A stretch of 64,000 nt of DNA from an uncultured Alphaproteobacteria bacterium (GCA_910587405.1 CAJUKS010000003.1:62001-126000), one strand, 5' to 3'; shown: positions 1 through 8,933, counted from the first letter of the stretch. Numbers and translations: made by a program. The notes: a model not told the origin generated them from the sequence alone.

Positions 1-1
1 T

Positions 2-1417
2 AGCGTAATCAAACATACTGATGAAAATGCGCTGAAACTATTTAGGGAAGATAAAAAACTCCAAATTTTAATTTGCAATGACAGTGTTGCCAAGGGTTTG
101 GATATTGAATATTGTCCGGTTGTTATCAACTATGATCTTCTGTATAACGCGGTGGAAATGGAACAAAGAATTTGCCGTTGTCATCGTCAAGGCCAGCAAT
201 CCGATGTTTTGGTTATCAATCTTTTAAGCAAAGAAAATTTATCAGATGTTCGTATTTTAGAGCTAATTAATAAAAGGACTTTGCAATTTGACGGTATTTT
301 CGGTATGTCTGACGATATTGTAGGAAATTTTGACAACAGTTTAAACAATGTACTGGAAAGAAGAAGGACGATAGATAATATTATTGCCGACTTTTCAACG
401 CATTTATCAGAAAATTGGCAAAAGAACGAGGAAATCGTAACGAACGCTGAAAGTGTATTGTTTACAACGTTTACCAAAGATATTGCCGAAAAAGTAACAA
501 TATCGCCTAAATATATTGAAGAACAGGCAGAGTTGCTGAATGCAGATTTATGGGAAGCCGTAAAATTTTATTTTCAAGAGTATTTTCCGCAATATGTGAT
601 AGACGAAGATACAAAAACAATTTCCTTGCCGGATGAATACCCTTTGCCGCACTTGTTTTACTATAACAGCGGCAGCCGCAATATTCCTTATACCGGCAAA
701 CGTATTTATGGTATGGATAAAGATTTTAAGCCCTTTGCAAATAAAATAACATTAACGTCCCCCTTATTAAAAGGTATATTTAGCGATATTGAGTGCTACG
801 AAGAAGGTAAAATCAGACTGGCAGAAGAAGTTGAACCTTGCGAAATTACTTTTTATATAGCCGCTTTATATGCAGGTAAACGAATTTTGCGATATTTTAA
901 TGTGTTATCGGGAAAAACCGAAAGCGGACGTTTGCTAAAAGAGGAAGAGTGCCGTAAAATCTTAAATCTTCCCGTTACAAGTTTTGAAGAGAGCGGACGT
1001 AAAACACCTTATATGTTTCTATATCCTAACAAAGAAAGTGAGTTAGATTCAAGTGTCGAGAGTGAGCTTAAAAAGGCTTATCTTAAAGAAATGAACCAAA
1101 CATTTGAGGAAGATATAGATATTATAAAAATCAGAGCCAATCAAGCTAAAGCAAGACTTGAGAAAAAGTTGGAAGGCTTGCGTGAACAAGTAAAATCTAT
1201 AAAAGAAAATTTGAGCAAAGCAACAGATCGGTTGGCTGAATTGAAAATTAAGCGTGAGCTTAATGCGTTGGAAAAAGAGCTCAAACAAAAAGAAGAAGGC
1301 CTGTTTTTGGAACAAATGAAAATAGATGTTGATACCGAAAATCAAATTAACTCTATGCAGGGATTTGAGGGAATAACCATTAAAACCGGACGTCTATTCA
1401 GGGTCTATATAAAATAA
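2..1417 (+). CDS. SNF2/DEAD-like helicase, C-terminal part (5' end outside window)
   Basis: The frame is open from the window edge, so only the C-terminal part (about 470 residues) is visible. Early in it lies a helicase motif V/VI region: a GLDIEYCPVVINYD segment, then EQRICRCHRQGQ, which resembles the QRIGRxHRxGQ arginine-finger motif of SNF2/RapA-type ATPases. A long unassigned middle region follows, then a charged coiled coil in about the last 120 residues (KARLEKKLEGLREQVKSIKE and onwards). Proteins of this type use ATP to move along or remodel DNA and are common in mobile islands and defence loci. Base composition is AT-rich like its neighbours, consistent with acquired DNA. The N-terminal ATPase half and any partner genes lie outside the window, so the specific system cannot be named. 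Confidence 0.75.
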   Translation, partial: SVIKHTDENALKLFREDKKLQILICNDSVAKGLDIEYCPVVINYDLLYNAVEMEQRICRCHRQGQQSDVLVINLLSKENLSDVRILELINKRTLQFDGIFGMSDDIVGNFDNSLNNVLERRRTIDNIIADFSTHLSENWQKNEEIVTNAESVLFTTFTKDIAEKVTISPKYIEEQAELLNADLWEAVKFYFQEYFPQYVIDEDTKTISLPDEYPLPHLFYYNSGSRNIPYTGKRIYGMDKDFKPFANKITLTSPLLKGIFSDIECYEEGKIRLAEEVEPCEITFYIAALYAGKRILRYFNVLSGKTESGRLLKEEECRKILNLPVTSFEESGRKTPYMFLYPNKESELDSSVESELKKAYLKEMNQTFEEDIDIIKIRANQAKARLEKKLEGLREQVKSIKENLSKATDRLAELKIKRELNALEKELKQKEEGLFLEQMKIDVDTENQINSMQGFEGITIKTGRLFRVYIK

Positions 1418-1796
1418 TTGAATTAATGACATTAATGTCACTTAATCTTATCATGCAAAGTAACAAAAGATAATCCCCAAAGGGTGGCTGGATTCAAACC
1501 AAGTTAAACTATTGAAAAATAAAGATACTTGAAGAAACTAGTTCGGATGTGCTTGAAAAAATAGCCTGATTGGAAAAGTAACATTCGAACTCAAAATTAT
1601 GATTAAAAAACAATAGCTTAAACCGAAATTTAAGCCCATTGCACGTGGTGGCTGGGGTGAACTCGCAATTCGCGGACTAGGTTATATTGATTGTAAGATA
1701 ATATTTTTTACAATTTATTCTTTTAATCCCTTGCGTTTTCAAAATAAAATTCCTACATAATATATGTTATATTAGTAATTAATATAGGACTAAAGA
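1418..1796. other. Gene-free AT-rich gap with tRNA-like scraps
   Basis: No credible gene. The stretch contains a 21-bp near-copy of the tRNA-Gln T-arm (1482..1502), an imperfect palindrome with arms at 1540..1550 and 1581..1591, and an 11-bp match (1649..1659, TGGCTGGGGTG) to the CCA end and acceptor stem of the same tRNA. This looks like a former island boundary or a scar of repeated integration. The end of the gap is very AT-rich and must hold the promoter of the following gene; TATATT-like sequences lie about 30 bases before its start. Confidence 0.5.
1482..1502. repeat. Possible att core: tRNA-Gln 3' fragment
   Basis: These 21 bases match 4224..4244, the T-arm and acceptor region of tRNA-Gln, at 20 of 21 positions. 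Integrases that use tRNA genes usually leave a direct repeat of the tRNA 3' part at the far end of the inserted DNA. The fragment lies 2.7 kb from the intact tRNA on the correct (3') side. This supports, but does not prove, an inserted segment between 1482 and 4244. Confidence 0.5.
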
Positions 1797-2756
1797 ATGG
1801 ATAAAGATTTAATCATTCACTACTTTTTACAAAATCCAACATTGCATCAATTAAATGCTCGTTTAGTTAATAATAATCAAGCGAATATTATATCCATCAT
1901 TGATATGATTTCTGCAGAACTTGGAATTGGAATAGATATAGATGTTTTAGCTCCTAAAGAAGGTGGGTTAAGAGATATTCTAAGATTAAAACCTAAAACA
2001 ACAGCTGATAGATGGATTGTATCAGCGGCATTTTTTGCTGTTATCCTCCCAATATTAGTAAGTTTAATTGTTCATTTTTTGACACAAGATAAGGAACTAA
2101 CTACCTTACAAAAAGAATATTACAAAGCTAAACTGGAAGAAATAAAACAAGATAAGCAGATTAATGAAACACAACAAAAGGAAATAGATAAACTAAAGCA
2201 ACGTGTTGATAATTTAGAAACAACTGAAACAGCCGTTAAAATAAAGCGAAAAAGGTCTGCCATATATATACAAATGAATGATAATACACAAATAACTTCA
2301 TTTGCTTTAGAAGAATATATTACTAACAAAGAGACTGAAATTTTAGGAAAAGTGGATAAAAAGGATTTCTGTAGATTTATTGATAAACAAGAAAGAATTG
2401 TTGATATTGACGAAGATGCAACAATAGAAATTATATCTCCGGTTTTAAATAATAGTAAATATAAATGGAGAGGGAACTATAACAATGAAGTAATTGAATT
2501 CTCTATGAGAGATAAGGAATTTAAGAATAAGATATTTAGTGAGGATTTGCAGTTTGGTTCAAATAATATTTTATCAGCCAAATTGGAAATAAGAAAAGAT
2601 GTTGATGAATACGGCAATGAAAAAATTTCAAGTTATGCTGTCATAGAAGTATTTGGCACAGAATTAAAAGACGGGTATATAGAAATGCCTAAGACAACGA
2701 GAAGAAGAACTATGCAAAATCAAATGGATTTATTTTCTTTCAATGACGATAAATAA
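1797..2756 (+). CDS. Hypothetical membrane/coiled-coil protein
   Basis: 319 residues, not recognised. An N-terminal region of about 75 residues precedes one clear membrane segment (roughly residues 75-97, WIVSAAFFAVILPILVSLIV). A lysine-rich coiled coil follows (about 100-155), then a C-terminal domain of about 165 residues with beta-strand character. The gene is very AT-rich and lies in the tRNA-Gln island. The ATG follows an AGGAC at short spacing and starts about 380 bases after the helicase, so it is probably transcribed separately. One anchor, a coiled coil and a soluble domain suggest a membrane-tethered sensor or scaffold, as often seen in defence islands, but no function can be assigned. 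Confidence 0.7.
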   Translation: MDKDLIIHYFLQNPTLHQLNARLVNNNQANIISIIDMISAELGIGIDIDVLAPKEGGLRDILRLKPKTTADRWIVSAAFFAVILPILVSLIVHFLTQDKELTTLQKEYYKAKLEEIKQDKQINETQQKEIDKLKQRVDNLETTETAVKIKRKRSAIYIQMNDNTQITSFALEEYITNKETEILGKVDKKDFCRFIDKQERIVDIDEDATIEIISPVLNNSKYKWRGNYNNEVIEFSMRDKEFKNKIFSEDLQFGSNNILSAKLEIRKDVDEYGNEKISSYAVIEVFGTELKDGYIEMPKTTRRRTMQNQMDLFSFNDDK

Positions 2757-2794
2757 GGGGTATAATATAAACTGTCCAACAGAAAGGCAATAAG

Positions 2795-3007
2795 TTAACA
2801 ACTAACTAAAATCTGTTGTTTAATCATTTCTACTTCATCGGCGATTTTAGTATATGTTTCTAAATCTTGAGTAGGATTTTTAAACCATTGTGTTGGGCTG
2901 TCGCATTGAATAAACTTGTCAAAAGGTGCTCTAACCGTATATTTCAATTCTTTATCTTGTAATGTGCAATCTTTTATAAGCAGTTTCAATTGAATACGGC
3001 TATCCAC
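2795..3007 (-). CDS. Small hypothetical protein after the HUH-like gene
   Basis: 70 residues, apparently from a GTG at 3005..3007, only 7 bases after the stop of the HUH-like gene on the same strand, so translation may be coupled. No recognised motif. The composition is charged with no membrane segment. The island context makes a small mobile-element accessory protein plausible, but it could also be the displaced C-terminal part of a larger Rep protein split from the upstream gene by frameshift. Confidence 0.4.
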   Translation of the reverse strand: MDSRIQLKLLIKDCTLQDKELKYTVRAPFDKFIQCDSPTQWFKNPTQDLETYTKIADEVEMIKQQILVSC

Positions 3008-3014
3008 GACTCAT

Positions 3015-3464
3015 TTATGACGCAATGGACGGCGTTTTATTTTCTATGCCAAACAAAATATTGGAAAATATCATTCTATCCGTATCAATTTTGCCGTTAT
3101 TGGTGATTTTTAACTCTTTTGTGCAATAGGTATGAAGTTTTTGACTATCCGTAATTTCTTTTAAGCAAATCAATTCTCTTGGAAATTTATGATTGCCACA
3201 AGATTTATCTAATGCCTTTTTCAAATCGTCTATTGTGTATTTATCAGAGTTAAGCAAAATATGATAGTGCCAGCTTATCCCTTTTCCTTTTTCAGCAAAG
3301 GCAATGAATGGTAAGTGATGGTTATGCCAATTTCTTTTAATGAGATTAGCTTCAAATCTTGCCATAATCTGTCTTAATAATTCTTTTGATAATTCAAAAT
3401 CATCGGTTTTGATGTTATTATGAAATTGTATCGTTAAAAAGTGAGTATGGTTTAATGTTTCCAA
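3015..3464 (-). CDS. Small HUH-endonuclease-like (Rep-type) protein
   Basis: 149 residues. Three motifs occur in the order expected for rolling-circle replication initiators and related HUH enzymes: an N-terminal FLTIQF strand (motif 1), HYHILL near residue 67 (motif 2, the metal-binding His-x-His) and YCTKEL near residue 113 (motif 3, candidate nicking Tyr plus Lys). HUH enzymes nick single-stranded DNA and stay covalently attached through tyrosine. They start plasmid, phage and transposon replication. No helicase domain is present, so this is either a compact initiator or a truncated one. It sits in the AT-rich island beside tRNA-Gln and may have mobilised it. The assignment rests on motifs only. 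Confidence 0.5.
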   Translation of the reverse strand: METLNHTHFLTIQFHNNIKTDDFELSKELLRQIMARFEANLIKRNWHNHHLPFIAFAEKGKGISWHYHILLNSDKYTIDDLKKALDKSCGNHKFPRELICLKEITDSQKLHTYCTKELKITNNGKIDTDRMIFSNILFGIENKTPSIAS

Positions 3465-3469
3465 CCAAT

Positions 3470-3859
3470 TTATAATGTCATTTTTTTGCTTTTATGCAAA
3501 GATTCGTTATTTAAACATTTGTAGGTATTAGGTATTTTATCTATTTTATGTTTATTAAAGCAAAAATGTAAATAATCATAAATTTTATAAAAAATATTTT
3601 TTAATTTAATCATTTTATTATCCTTTATATATAAATATTTTAAGTAATAATCAGGATTAGGAAACGTTTTAACAATTCCTCTTGTATCCCGTACCGATTT
3701 AACGGTTTGGACAATGCTATTTGTGCTGAAAAGCAGCAAAGTCCGCGGTTGAAATGATACAAATTTATAGAATTGTGTTTTGACAACAATCTGATGAAGA
3801 AAATTTCCAAACAGTAAAAAGTTATTGTCATCAACGTCACAAACTTTAAAATCAATCAA
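3470..3859 (-). CDS. Doubtful hypothetical protein upstream of the Rep-like gene
   Basis: 129 codons open from a TTG at 3857..3859, with no good ribosome binding site, ending 5 bases before the Rep-like gene starts. The product is rich in Phe, Tyr, Lys and Asn as expected for AT-rich DNA, and no domain is recognised. An overlapping frame (3640..3855) is also open. It may be a degraded gene or the untranslated leader of the downstream gene. Confidence 0.3.
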   Translation of the reverse strand: MIDFKVCDVDDNNFLLFGNFLHQIVVKTQFYKFVSFQPRTLLLFSTNSIVQTVKSVRDTRGIVKTFPNPDYYLKYLYIKDNKMIKLKNIFYKIYDYLHFCFNKHKIDKIPNTYKCLNNESLHKSKKMTL

Positions 3860-4108
3860 CCTTTAACATGCGAGTGTCAAAAGTTGAGTGTGCGTTTCTA
3901 CTGAAAAATACCTTCCTTTTACAATCAGCCTATATAAAGAGCGGATTTTTAACTTCTTTTCCGGTTGGAAGGGAAGTTGCTGCCTCTGCTGAATTTAGCA
4001 AAGGTTATCTTTATCATTTAATGACATCAATGTCAGGTATTCATAAACAGGCTAAAAATAAGCTCAAAATTGATAACTTATTGATTTTTAAGGATTGTCA
4101 TAAAAAAT

Positions 4109-4159
4109 AGTCCGAAGATGATTCATATTTAAGTCTATAATGACATAAATTTTCGGACT
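4109..4159. repeat. 51-bp imperfect palindrome next to tRNA-Gln
   Basis: Perfect 8-bp inverted arms AGTCCGAA (4109..4116) and TTCGGACT (4152..4159) enclose about 35 bases. Similar elements of about 50 bp with AGTTCGG-like arms lie at 1540..1591, 22388..22440 and 23698..23751, all near tRNA-linked accessory DNA. They may be recombinase arm sites, small mobile repeats or structured RNA ends. Confidence 0.4.
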
Positions 4160-4217
4160 CAGCTAAGTTATTGATTTATAAAGAAAAAAATCGCCATTTC
4201 TGACGATTTTTGAACTG

Positions 4218-4292
4218 TGGCTGGGGTGGCTGGATTCGAACCAACGAATGACGATACCAAAAACCGTTGCCTTACCACTTGGCTACACCCCA
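4218..4292 (-). tRNA. tRNA-Gln (anticodon TTG)
   Basis: The reverse strand folds into a complete 75-nt cloverleaf. It starts TGGGGTG and has a D-arm with AGCCAAGTGGTAAGGC, an anticodon stem ACGGT/ATCGT around a TTTTGGT loop (anticodon TTG), a T-arm with GGTTCGAATCC and an encoded CCA. Its 3' end points left, towards the AT-rich island, which fits use of this tRNA as an integration site. Confidence 0.95.
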
Positions 4293-5201
4293 ACGAAAAG
4301 AATTTGAACATTCTGTTCAGAAAACACAAATTCTGTGCTATATTTATGCTAAATTTTTTTTGTTGGCAAGAGTTTTTTGTAAAGAAAATAAAAAATTTTT
4401 ATATTTTGAGCAGAAGAGCGATTTGCTTTGGCAAGCAGATATTAATCCGGCTTTAAGGTTGGTGATGCTTTGGAAAGAGGGAAGCACTCGTAACAGTGAA
4501 TACCGCTTGTACAAACCGAAGGAAAATTTATGAAAGATTTTTTGGAAAAACAAGCAGCGATTTGAGGCAAAAAGTTTCAGGGTGAACAAAGAAAAGAAAT
4601 TTTGAGAGAGTTGTATAAGAGCAGGGATTGTCAGAAGGAAAATTAATAGTCGAAGTCAGAACGATATCGTATGAATAAGCGGTATAATCAAAAGAAAATT
4701 AAGGAAAATATTTTTGTTTCAGGGGGGGGAATATAACCGCCGGCATCAATCGTTAACCGCACTGAATATGACCGAAAGCGTCTGCAGCCCCATACCGATG
4801 ACCGTAAACTTTTGTCAGATCGCTAAAAAAAATTCACCAACGGCGCCTGGCGGGTGTCTTGAAAATCCAGGGCCGGGCTGTTTAATCTGTTTTGTGGTTG
4901 TTGTGTCGGTCAGTTCAAGTTTAAAAAAAAGAGCCGGTGAAAACCGGCTCTCTCCCTTTAAAACAACACCTATATACAAATATCAGCTGCTGTTGAAAAG
5001 TATCCGCATAACAGCAACTTATATTCTAAAATACAGGTTCCTGTCCTTGGATACGTTTAATTTGGTCATGATATGTCCTCTTTCAACACGGCTAAACCTT
5101 TTTGGCATGCGTTTTTTGTTGGTTCAAAAACCAATAGCCAGGTTTTCCGGTTTGTCTCGAAGCGTTTTGATGTCATCCGGTTTTGTTTGGTAAAAAGGAA
5201 G
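4293..5201. other. Gene-poor spacer between tRNA-Gln and the HAD gene
   Basis: Several frames are open here but none has a convincing start, composition or domain. A stretch around 4405..4533 translates to protein-like sequence (SDLLWQADINPALRLVML) and may be the relic of a gene. A run of eight G at 4722..4729 stands out in AT-rich surroundings. On the minus strand a 16-codon frame (5019..5069) has an AGAGGA ribosome binding site 7 bases before its ATG and could encode a micropeptide in the 3' region of the HAD transcript. Confidence 0.4.
4923..4950 (-). terminator. Intrinsic terminator after the HAD gene
   Basis: An 8-bp GC-rich stem (GAGCCGGT / ACCGGCTC) with a four-base loop at 4931..4950 is followed on the minus strand by eight T residues. 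It ends leftward transcription from the HAD gene about 250 bases downstream of its stop. Confidence 0.85.
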
Positions 5202-6056
5202 TCAGTTGCCCAACTTTTTCTTTTCTTCTTTTTCTTGCAGAATTTCCAAGTCGCGTTCGGTGGCAAGTTTTACCAAAATGGTCTTGATAACGGTGTCAAT
5301 TTGGCTGTCTTCGCGATAGTCTGCCGGCAGAGCAAAATTAACCCGATCGTCTTTCAAAATCTGAATGGCTTTTCTCTTGTCCTGGCTTTTGGGCTTATAG
5401 ACCGCAATCGAATAGCCGCCGCCTTTTTTAACCAGTCGCATCGAGGGAATGTCCGTCATTCCGTCACCGAAGTAAATCATGCGCGACAGCGGTATCGGGC
5501 GCTCGTGATCCGGCATGAATTCGTTAACGCCGCGATCGTCCAGTTTGCCCAACCCCTTGTTGATTTTGGAAAGATATTGCGTTTTGGTGGAATAGTTAAC
5601 CACCCGGGCCGGCCAGACCGCTTCGCCTTTTTCGTCATAGGCATAAGCACATCCGTATACTTCCTTAAAGAATTTGCGAATGGAACAACCTTCGATAATC
5701 TCTTCGTATCCGGCGGAGATGACATAGTGTTCAATGTCCAGTTCCAGCATATCGCCGTAATGGTTGATACGTTCAAACCAGCTTTCGACCCCCTCGAAAA
5801 AGCGGATACTCCGGCCGCATTGATAGAAAAGCTCCCGTGTCAGAGGAATTTTTTTGTCTTTGGCCGTTTTATAAACATAATACATTGAACTGGTGATTTG
5901 TTCCATCATGTTTTGGTCGCCGAAAGTGTTGGCTTTGTTCCAAAATGTTTTGCAGGACATCCCGAAGGTGGGGATCAGTCCGTAGTTTTGCATATCGGTG
6001 GTGCTCAAGGTTCCGTCAAAGTCGTAAATCAAGGCTACTTTAACTTTTTTTGCCAT
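5202..6056 (-). CDS. HAD-superfamily phosphatase
   Basis: 284 residues. Motif I is YDFDGTLS near the N-terminus (nucleophile and acid/base Asp), a Ser-containing SAGYEE at about residue 115 fits motif II, and YFGDGMTDIPS at about 195-205 is motif IV with the Mg-binding Asp pair. The conserved segments and length resemble phosphoserine-phosphatase-like HAD enzymes acting on small phosphorylated molecules, but the substrate is unknown. The C-terminus ends in a Glu/Lys-rich tail. No signal peptide, so cytoplasmic. It is transcribed alone, divergently from glycyl-tRNA synthetase, and closed by the terminator at 4923..4950. Confidence 0.85.
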   Translation of the reverse strand: MAKKVKVALIYDFDGTLSTTDMQNYGLIPTFGMSCKTFWNKANTFGDQNMMEQITSSMYYVYKTAKDKKIPLTRELFYQCGRSIRFFEGVESWFERINHYGDMLELDIEHYVISAGYEEIIEGCSIRKFFKEVYGCAYAYDEKGEAVWPARVVNYSTKTQYLSKINKGLGKLDDRGVNEFMPDHERPIPLSRMIYFGDGMTDIPSMRLVKKGGGYSIAVYKPKSQDKRKAIQILKDDRVNFALPADYREDSQIDTVIKTILVKLATERDLEILQEKEEKKKLGN

Positions 6057-6155
6057 CTTTCTATTATCTCCGCTTGCTATTTTTACAGAGATATTTTATA
6101 AGACAAAGAAAGTAATTAATCAATAACATTTATCTTGATCGGAAGGACAAAAGCA

Positions 6156-7520
6156 ATGCCTGCAACATCGATGGATCAGTTGGTATCCTTATGCAAACGC
6201 CGCGGTTTTATTTTTCAGAACGCCGATATTTACGGCGGTTTGCAAGGGGTATACGATTACGGTCCGCTGGGGATTGAACTGAAAAACAATCTTAAGGCCG
6301 CCTGGTGGAAAGCAATGGTTTACGAACGTGACGACGTCGAAGGACTTGATGCGGCTATTCTGACCAATCAAAAGGTGTTGCACTATTCGGGGCATGAAGA
6401 CACTTTTTCCGATCCGATGACCGATTGTCGCAAGTGCAAAGGACGTTTTCGCGCCGACCATATAAAGGACGGAAAATGTCCGAACTGCGGTTCGACCGAT
6501 TTGACGGAACCGCGTCCGTTTAACCTGATGTTTAAAACCGCGATCGGACCGGTTGACGACGGCTCGTCGTTCGGATATCTGCGTCCGGAAACGGCACAGG
6601 CGATTTTTACTCAGTTTAAGAACGTTGTCGACGCGACGTCGCGCAAGCTGCCGTTTGGAATTGCCCAAATCGGAAAATCTTTCCGCAACGAAATCACGCC
6701 GCGCAATTTTATCTTTCGAGTGCGTGAATTTGAGCAGGCGGAACTGGAATATTTCGTTATGCCCGGCGAAGATGAAAAATGGCACGAAATTTGGAAGGAA
6801 AACCGCATAAAATGGTGGTTGGATCAGGGACTGGTACGCGAAAACATGAACATTTACACCACGCCGAAAGAAGATCTGGCCCATTATTCTAAAGCGACTT
6901 ACGACATTGAATACCGTTTTCCTCACGGGATGGAAGAGTTGGAAGGAATTGCCAACCGCACCGATTATGACCTCGGCAACCATACCAAAGGCCAAGATGA
7001 ACTGAATTTGACGTCCCATTGTCACGAAAATCCGGAATCGACGCAAAAGCTGTGTATTCGCGATGACGAAAGCAACCGTTGGGTGGTGCCGTTTGTGATT
7101 GAGCCTTCCATGGGGGTAGACCGCGGCGTGCTGGCGGTGATGACCGAAGCTTATACCGAAGAAGATCTGGGCGACGGCAACAGCCGCATTGTTCTGAAGC
7201 TGAAAAAACATCTGGCGCCGATTAAGGTTGCGGTTATCCCGCTTAAAAAGAACAATGAGCAAATCATGGCCAAATGTCACCAGATTAAACAGAATCTGCT
7301 GAAGCTGGGCATCGGCCGCGTTGCGTTGGAAAATACCGGTAATATCGGCAAAGCCTATCGCCGCCATGACGAAATTGGCACGCCGCTGTGTCTGACGGTG
7401 GATTTTGAAACGATAGAAAATCAGCCGGAATCGGTAACGGTTCGCGACCGCGATACCATGGAACAGCATCGGGTCAATATCGCCGATTTGCCGAATTACC
7501 TGCGTGAATATTTTTTATAG
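6156..7520 (+). CDS. glyS: Glycyl-tRNA synthetase, single-chain (alpha2) type
   Basis: 454 residues. It charges tRNA-Gly with glycine using ATP. The sequence shows class II motifs: an N-terminal [20 protein letters not shown], a zinc-ribbon-like CxxC pair (DCRKCKGR then CPNCGS), [24 protein letters not shown] motif 2, a motif 3 region near MGVDRGVL, and a C-terminal anticodon-binding domain. The ATG at 6156 is preferred over an upstream TTG because GGAAGGA precedes it by 8 bases. This is the homodimeric form; most proteobacteria use the two-subunit GlyQ/GlyS enzyme, so horizontal replacement is possible. It is followed by its own terminator and ends with TAG. Confidence 0.95.
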   Translation: MPATSMDQLVSLCKRRGFIFQNADIYGGLQGVYDYGPLGIELKNNLKAAWWKAMVYERDDVEGLDAAILTNQKVLHYSGHEDTFSDPMTDCRKCKGRFRADHIKDGKCPNCGSTDLTEPRPFNLMFKTAIGPVDDGSSFGYLRPETAQAIFTQFKNVVDATSRKLPFGIAQIGKSFRNEITPRNFIFRVREFEQAELEYFVMPGEDEKWHEIWKENRIKWWLDQGLVRENMNIYTTPKEDLAHYSKATYDIEYRFPHGMEELEGIANRTDYDLGNHTKGQDELNLTSHCHENPESTQKLCIRDDESNRWVVPFVIEPSMGVDRGVLAVMTEAYTEEDLGDGNSRIVLKLKKHLAPIKVAVIPLKKNNEQIMAKCHQIKQNLLKLGIGRVALENTGNIGKAYRRHDEIGTPLCLTVDFETIENQPESVTVRDRDTMEQHRVNIADLPNYLREYFL

Positions 7521-7531
7521 GCATGAAAAAT

Positions 7532-7562
7532 GAAAACGCCTTTTGCAAGAGGCGTTTTCGTT
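7532..7562 (+). terminator. Intrinsic terminator after glycyl-tRNA synthetase
   Basis: A 9-10 bp stem GAAAACGCC/GGCGTTTTC lies 12 bases after the stop and is followed by CGTTTAT. The poly-U tract is short, but the stem itself carries a TTTT. Confidence 0.75.
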
Positions 7563-7701
7563 TATAGAAGCCTGAGAAAGGCCTCGGTGTTTGCAAAACG
7601 GGGTAAGGTTTTAATAGTTCTTGCAGTTGGACGAAAACAGCTTGAATTCGTCGATGTACTGTATTAAAGTACCTTTTACTAATATTAGGATAGGAATACA
7701 A

Positions 7702-8694
7702 ATGGCAGAAATTAATATTTGCATGATTACGGATAATAACTATGTAATTCCGACGGCGGTTGCAATTACATCGGCGATTTCTCATAAAAAAGATACGTCT
7801 GTTTACCATTTTTATCTGCTGGTTAACAATATCAGCAATTTTAACCGCAAACAACTGGAGAAGCTGGCCGGGGAGCAGGTTGTGATCGACTTTATCGAAA
7901 CGGATATTGCGAAATATGAATCTATTATGGTTAAAACGCATGTTTCTCAGGCGGCGGCGCTGAAATTTGATGTTCCCAACATTATCGGCTGTGACCGGAT
8001 TTTGTACATAGACGGCGATATTCTGGTGCGCGAAGATTTGGAAGAACTGTTTAACGTTGACATGGAAGACTGTCTGATTGCGGCGGTGCGTGACATGGGC
8101 GGTGAAGTAAAGCTTCATTTCAACGATCTGCTCGGTACCGAAAATTATTTCAATTCCGGCGTCATGCTGCTTGATCTTGCCGGGTTGCGCCGCGGCGATT
8201 ATCCGGTAAAACTGGAAAAAGCCAAAAGAGAAAACCCGCAGTGGAAATGTATGGATCAGGATGCCTTCAATTTTGTTTTCAAAGACCGGGTTAAGTGGCT
8301 TGACGTAAGATACAACGCAATGATCCCGCAATACCGGATGCATCGTTTTTCACAAAGCGAAATCAATCGTTTTTACGGTGTGGAATATGATGATGAAAAC
8401 GAAATGCAAAGCGATGCGGCGATTATTCATTTTGCCGGAGAAAGCGGAACCCGCCCCTGGAAGGTGGTCAACGGAACTTTCGGAGATTTGTGGGATGCTT
8501 ATTACCGACAGTCTCCTTATCGGGATATTTCTCTCAACCGCAGTCTGACGGCCGGCATCCGTCCTCAGGGCGGTGTCACCAGCTACAATTTGTTCGGTTG
8601 TGTGCCTTTGTGGAAAAGGAAACGCTGCACAAACGGCGATTTTCGTTTTTATCTGTTCGGTTTTATCCCGATGTTTCGGATCAAAAACAAATAG
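7702..8694 (+). CDS. Family 8 glycosyltransferase
   Basis: 330 residues. It begins with the family-typical ICMITDNNYVIPTAVAITSA, has the metal and nucleotide-sugar binding DxD motif in LYIDGDILV (about residue 100), a FNSGVMLLDL segment, and near the C-terminus IIHFAG...PW, the second metal-binding site of GT8 enzymes. Such enzymes transfer glucose or galactose from UDP-sugars, often in lipopolysaccharide core synthesis. The ATG at 7702 is chosen because AGGA precedes it and the family similarity starts there. The last 50 residues (CVPLWKRKRCTNGDFRFYLF) form a basic amphipathic tail, perhaps for membrane association. It is transcribed as a single gene. Confidence 0.88.
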   Translation: MAEINICMITDNNYVIPTAVAITSAISHKKDTSVYHFYLLVNNISNFNRKQLEKLAGEQVVIDFIETDIAKYESIMVKTHVSQAAALKFDVPNIIGCDRILYIDGDILVREDLEELFNVDMEDCLIAAVRDMGGEVKLHFNDLLGTENYFNSGVMLLDLAGLRRGDYPVKLEKAKRENPQWKCMDQDAFNFVFKDRVKWLDVRYNAMIPQYRMHRFSQSEINRFYGVEYDDENEMQSDAAIIHFAGESGTRPWKVVNGTFGDLWDAYYRQSPYRDISLNRSLTAGIRPQGGVTSYNLFGCVPLWKRKRCTNGDFRFYLFGFIPMFRIKNK

Positions 8695-8904
8695 TTCGGC
8701 GTTTTTCCGCGCGTTGGGCCAAATACTATACTAACGAAGATGTTGAAGCTTATCATGAAGGGATAAAAATAGTATAGTGAGCCGGATACCGGTTTAGGCG
8801 CCTGCCCAAAAGCCGGAAAGACCGATTCCGGTTGAAGTCGTCAGAGTTAATTCTGCCGTTAAGCGGAAGAAAAAAGTCAAAGCGAAAATAAACATTTGCA
8901 GGGC

Positions 8905-8933
8905 TTGACGGGGTTGTCGAATGTGTGTTACAC
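8905..8933 (+). promoter_or_regulatory. Weak candidate promoter for the M16 peptidase gene
   Basis: TTGACG is followed after 17 bases by TTACAC, about 40 bases upstream of the peptidase ATG. The -35 element is good and the -10 is poor. Confidence 0.3.

Noticed and set aside
3868..4110. 80-codon frame on the plus strand in the island
   Set aside because: No ribosome binding site, no family, low-quality composition; probably non-coding.
4714..5193. 159-codon frame across the G8 tract and the terminator
   Set aside because: It reads straight through the terminator hairpin and into the HAD gene on the other strand; no start signal.
6189..7469. 426-codon open frame on the minus strand opposite glycyl-tRNA synthetase
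   Set aside because: Antisense shadow caused by codon bias of a certain gene; no ribosome binding site or domain.
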